A stretch of DNA of 9,415 nucleotides from Chlamydia trachomatis (lineage in GTDB: Bacteria > Chlamydiota > Chlamydiia > Chlamydiales > JAAKFR01): contig CAMAUB010000040.1 in the NCBI GenBank assembly GCA_945861315.1, forward strand, positions 1 through 9,415. The letters are read 5' to 3'. Below, in pieces: positions 7,243 to 9,415 of the stretch. The position numbers were made by a program, and so were the translations under genes. Below the pieces are notes generated by a model. The model was not told the DNA's origin. It saw nothing but the letters and a program-made list of their open reading frames with translations, and made no database searches. Positions within the stretch are counted from its first letter, which is position 1. Each line of letters begins with the position of its first letter.

Positions 7243-7773
7243 CTATTGGGCTGTTGACGATCGCTCAAGCGCAAGAGCTTTCACGTCAGCTAAAATCCAA
7301 TTCTTCAAGTTGTTTGGGTATAAATTTGATAAGATATGCATTGTCACCGAGCGGGTCTCTTCATAGAGTGCCTTCTCATTCTTAAGCTCTTCTAGTGTAA
7401 ACCAAGCAACCCCATCACACTCTCTTAAATTGTGCTTTAAAGCCCCCCCAACCTTACGCCCCACAAAAACAAAATCAATATGCTGATGTGCTGCAACATC
7501 TTTATATTCTGGAATCTCTTCTAGAAGACAGAGATAGGGGCGAGGGATGCTCTTTCCATTAGTCATCTGTGGCACCCACACATTTTCTTGCGCCATCAAC
7601 TCAACATCGAGCCCAGTTTCCTCTTTTGCCTCACGGATCGCTGCATCTGACGGCAGCTCGTCTGGATCAATATGCCCACCCGCCGGAAGCCACACGCCAA
7701 GTTTCCTGTGTAAAATCAACAAAACGCTCTCTTTTTCAACAATATAAACAGATGCGGTAAACTCTCTTTTCAT
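7243..7773 (-). CDS. Nudix hydrolase
   Basis: The enzyme hydrolyses a nucleoside diphosphate linked to another group; its substrate cannot be told from the sequence. The Nudix box is complete and canonical: GHIDPDELPSDAAIREAKEETGL fits GX5EX7REUXEEXGU, with the metal-binding glutamates intact. The length from the chosen start is 176 residues. I chose the ATG at 7773, because a GAGGA ribosome-binding site lies 8 nt before it (plus 7782-7786). The in-frame TTG at 7788 overlaps that site and has none of its own. The gene is convergent with GT4 across the palindrome. MutT-type Nudix enzymes work with MutY against 8-oxoguanine, but these two genes are not in one operon and this protein is not clearly MutT. 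Confidence 0.9.
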   Translation of the reverse strand: MKREFTASVYIVEKESVLLILHRKLGVWLPAGGHIDPDELPSDAAIREAKEETGLDVELMAQENVWVPQMTNGKSIPRPYLCLLEEIPEYKDVAAHQHIDFVFVGRKVGGALKHNLRECDGVAWFTLEELKNEKALYEETRSVTMHILSNLYPNNLKNWILADVKALALERSSTAQ

Positions 7774-7781
7774 TTTTGGGA

Positions 7782-7786
7782 TCCTC
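7782..7786 (-). promoter_or_regulatory. Ribosome-binding site of the Nudix gene
   Basis: GAGGA reads on the minus strand, 8 nt before the ATG at 7773. It decides this start over the TTG at 7788, which would place the site inside the coding region. Confidence 0.7.
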
Positions 7787-7807
7787 AAGAAATATTAACT
7801 ATTTAGG

Positions 7808-7847
7808 AGATGCGCTATCACTCTCATACTTTTTGCGCATCTTTTTT
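7808..7847 (+). terminator. Orphan terminator-like hairpin
   Basis: AGATGCGC at 7808-7815 pairs with GCGCATCT at 7835-7842, with a 19-nt loop, followed by T to 7847. It reads only in the plus direction, yet no plus-strand gene ends before it: the Nudix gene is on the other strand and starts at 7773. It may stop antisense transcription into the following remnant, end a short unannotated transcript, or be a relic of a lost gene. Confidence 0.5.
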
Positions 7848-7869
7848 CCGTCTCGGACAGTATCTTTGA

Positions 7870-8544
7870 ACAACCTTAAATTTTCGAGAAATTTCCTCTG
7901 AAAATCTGCATCCCGCTCTTGAGCGCCTATTTAGTGATCGGGACTCTATTGCGCCTCCGCGAAGGAAGGTAGATAGAGCTCTGCTAGATGCTAGTTCTGA
8001 GGATGAACGTTTTGATGATGTCGGTGTGAGCCGTTCACCGCCTCTTCAGCTATCACGAAAGCCTGAGAGCGTCGTCTCGTCTGCGCCTCCAGCGCCTACT
8101 GCCCCAGCCCAAGTAGCGGCTGCTTCAGGTGACATCAGAAGTTCTGAACTCAGAAGAGTTACTGTTGATGAGATTCGTGCGGTCATCAAGACCATCAATA
8201 GTGCTGAGAAGACCGGGACTGTAGAAATTACAGCAGGTAGTAAGCGTGCTATCGTATCGTACGTAATGGGAAAGGCTGAAGAGTTCACTTATTACTATGA
8301 TTCGCACTGCTTACTGTACCATGAGGGTGAGTTTACCCACGTGATTTCCCTAAGTAAAGCTGAAGCAAAAGCAGACGCGTATCTCCTTGAAAGGTCGCCT
8401 TCTCGTGAGCGACTATTTGTACTTGGGGACGACAGTTTTAAGGCTCCGCTCCGAAAGCCTGTACCAGCGCCTGCGCTTCCAGCAGCAGCAGCAGCAGCTC
8501 CCAAAAAAAATCTAGCTGATGCAGATATAGAGCAAGTCGATTGA
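7870..8544 (+). pseudogene. 5'-truncated member of the Inc-like paralogue family
   Basis: The frame opens after a stop at 7867-7869. From about 7906 it encodes HPALERLFSD, which matches the SPALERLFDD end of the domain in the paralogue at 8813; positions 7912-7932 are identical to 9329-9349. A linker and one complete domain follow, with YYYDSHCLL, THVISL and SPSRERLF landmarks. Residues equivalent to the first 170 or so, including the membrane hairpin, are missing. The frame has no ATG before the domain; the first candidate start is a GTG at 8026 without a ribosome-binding site. The 3' end has a Pro/Ala-rich tail with (AGC)6 at 8481-8498 and A8 at 8503-8510, then a stop at 8542-8544. It is probably not translated, though a short product from 8026 cannot be excluded. 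Confidence 0.7.
8481..8510 (+). repeat. Simple-sequence tract: (AGC)6 followed by A8
   Basis: Six AGC units at 8481-8498 encode an alanine run, and eight A at 8503-8510 follow within the coding frame. Slippage in the A8 tract would shift the frame a few codons before the stop. Confidence 0.7.
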
Positions 8545-8664
8545 TAAGCTAGAACAGAGGCTAGTGTGCACCAGCGGGTGAATAAAACTTGAGAGAGCAC
8601 TCTAGCGCAGTGAGCAGCCGGTCGCGCGCAGGTCGCGTGCGGCTTCAAGTTGCTAATAGATAAA
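8545..8664. other. Unassigned spacer with a GC-rich patch
   Basis: No gene is seen. A GC-rich stretch at about 8605-8645 holds two GGTCGCG copies and an AGCCG / CGGCT inverted pair, but no T-tract follows closely, so I do not call a terminator. Confidence 0.4.
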
Positions 8665-8787
8665 CTTTTTTGAGTAGTCAAGAGGTTTGATAACGAGGTC
8701 CACAAGCTAATGCTTTGGATCTCTTTTTTTTCTAAAAAAGTTTTCTAATTTACAAAATATTAACACTCGGTTAATCTCGCCTCTTAA
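8665..8787 (+). repeat. Family-specific intergenic repeat, right copy
   Basis: This is the counterpart of 972-1095. Here it stands in its expected place, between one family member (ending 8544) and the start of the next (8813). It contains the terminator at 8695-8731 and the AT-rich region from which the next gene is probably transcribed. Confidence 0.85.
8695..8731 (+). terminator. Rho-independent terminator in the right intergenic repeat
   Basis: GAGGTCCA-c-AAGC (8695-8707, one bulged C) pairs with GCTTTGGATCTC (8712-8723), including one G-U pair, around a TAAT loop. Eight T follow at 8724-8731. It would end transcription of the upstream remnant and insulate the next gene. Confidence 0.75.
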
Positions 8788-8812
8788 CACACTCTAAACC
8801 AAGGAATTTTTT
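8759..8812 (+). promoter_or_regulatory. Likely promoter and ribosome-binding site of the 8813 gene
   Basis: After the terminator the sequence offers TATTAA (8759-8764) as a possible -10 box, or TTAACA (8760-8765) as a possible -35 box. I cannot choose between them. The ribosome-binding site AAGGAA at 8801-8806 lies 6 nt before the ATG and is the clearest one in the window. Confidence 0.45.
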
Positions 8813-9415
8813 ATGGCTTGTACAACAGCAAATGGACACGTTTATGCCCAAAGAGAAGAACATCACAAACCGCGTCAAGAAGATGCGAGCGCTAATAGCT
8901 CACTCATCACAGTACTTGCAATCGCCACAGTTGCTATGCTAGGTCTTACTCTAGCGGCGTACTTTGGAGCCTTTGAAGTTAGTCCGGTAGGTCTAGTAGC
9001 ATGCTACATTGGAGTGAGTGTTGCTGGCTTAAGTTTGATTGTTGCTACTGCCTTACGTTGCATCCGAGGTTCTAAATTTCATGATAGTTCTGAGGATAGA
9101 CATCCTATCCACGAGGGTCTTAAGATTAGCCCCAGTGAAGATAGGACTACTGTAACAATTACTACGAAAGAGAGTGGGCAAGTTGTTGTACCGTTTACAG
9201 AAGGAAATCCCTTAGAGTATGATTTTAACGACGGTACGCAATGCGTGATGTACAATGATGGTAAGTATTTACACGTGATCGCCCAAACTGCAGATGAAGG
9301 GGTAATGATGTATGAACTTGATCGTTCACCCGCTCTTGAGCGCCTATTTGATGATGCTGATGCTGATGCTGTGAGAGTTCCGCGAAAGAAGGAAGGTGGA
9401 GTTGATGAAATTGAT
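8813..9415 (+). CDS. Inc-like membrane protein of the paralogue family (3' partial)
   Basis: The frame runs 201 codons from the ATG at 8813 to the window end without a stop. The start is supported by AAGGAA 6 nt upstream. A hydrophilic N-terminus of about 30 residues, rich in His, Glu and Lys, precedes two hydrophobic segments (31-54 and 58-81) separated by FEVSPVG, the Inc-type hairpin. One copy of the family domain follows at about 103-180, with YDFNDGTQCVMY, LHVI, DEG and SPALERLF landmarks. A charged linker with an Asp-Ala run follows; in the other members a second domain comes after such a linker, so one is expected beyond the window. The hairpin has about 85% DNA identity to 1-220, whereas the domain has diverged much more. 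Secretion and inclusion-membrane location are inferred, not shown. Confidence 0.85.
   Translation, partial: MACTTANGHVYAQREEHHKPRQEDASANSSLITVLAIATVAMLGLTLAAYFGAFEVSPVGLVACYIGVSVAGLSLIVATALRCIRGSKFHDSSEDRHPIHEGLKISPSEDRTTVTITTKESGQVVVPFTEGNPLEYDFNDGTQCVMYNDGKYLHVIAQTADEGVMMYELDRSPALERLFDDADADAVRVPRKKEGGVDEID
8907..9126 (+). repeat. Direct repeat, right copy: 5' coding part of the paralogue family
   Basis: Counterpart of 1-220, with a 37-nt identical core at 8947-8983. It covers the membrane hairpin of the gene at 8813. Confidence 0.85.

Noticed and set aside
6857..7366. 169-codon plus-strand ORF across the GT4-Nudix gap
   Set aside because: It overlaps the ends of both genes in other frames and is largely made of the palindrome. 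It has no ribosome-binding site or recognisable family.
8026..8544. Intact short gene starting at the GTG at 8026
   Set aside because: No ribosome-binding site is seen, and family homology continues upstream of it to about 7906, so a truncated remnant fits better.
1..9415. tRNA, rRNA or CRISPR array
   Set aside because: No cloverleaf, rRNA core or regularly spaced short repeats were seen on either strand.

Overview
The window most likely comes from a member of the Chlamydiota outside the Chlamydiaceae (Waddlia-, Simkania- or Parachlamydia-like). This is inference. It rests on a plant-type FabI, on a fabI / RluA-family / mutY neighbourhood that resembles the C. trachomatis CT104-CT107 region as I remember it, and on flanking genes with the two-lobed hydrophobic hairpin typical of chlamydial inclusion-membrane (Inc) proteins. 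A WaaC-like heptosyltransferase argues against Chlamydiaceae, whose LPS core lacks heptose.

Layout: (1) 1-908 is the 3' part of a membrane-protein gene with two tandem copies of an unrecognised domain of about 90 residues. (2) 909-1077 holds a perfect 21-bp stem terminator and a family-specific intergenic repeat that runs into the fabI stop codon. (3) 1078-7773 is a block of ordinary genes. On the minus strand are fabI and an RluA-type pseudouridine synthase, joined by an ATGA overlap. Then come a WaaC-like heptosyltransferase (+), a BioD-like/DRTGG P-loop protein (-), mutY and a GT4 glycosyltransferase (+, probable operon), and a Nudix hydrolase (-). (4) 6893-7228, between the GT4 and Nudix genes, is a long fold-back palindrome that looks like a non-autonomous mobile element. 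(5) 7870-8544 is a 5'-truncated member of the family seen at 1-908. (6) 8665-8812 repeats the intergenic element. (7) 8813-9415 is the intact 5' part of another family member, cut by the window end.

The most interesting feature is the family of paralogues around the metabolic block. The upstream element of one member lies left of fabI and a headless 3' remnant of a member lies right of the Nudix gene. It looks as if one array gene was split, with loss of about 170 codons, when the block and the array were joined. The block serves lipid and envelope synthesis (fabI, waaC-like, GT4), RNA modification (RluA family) and DNA repair (mutY; the Nudix gene only possibly). The family proteins are candidate secreted inclusion-membrane proteins; this rests on architecture alone.
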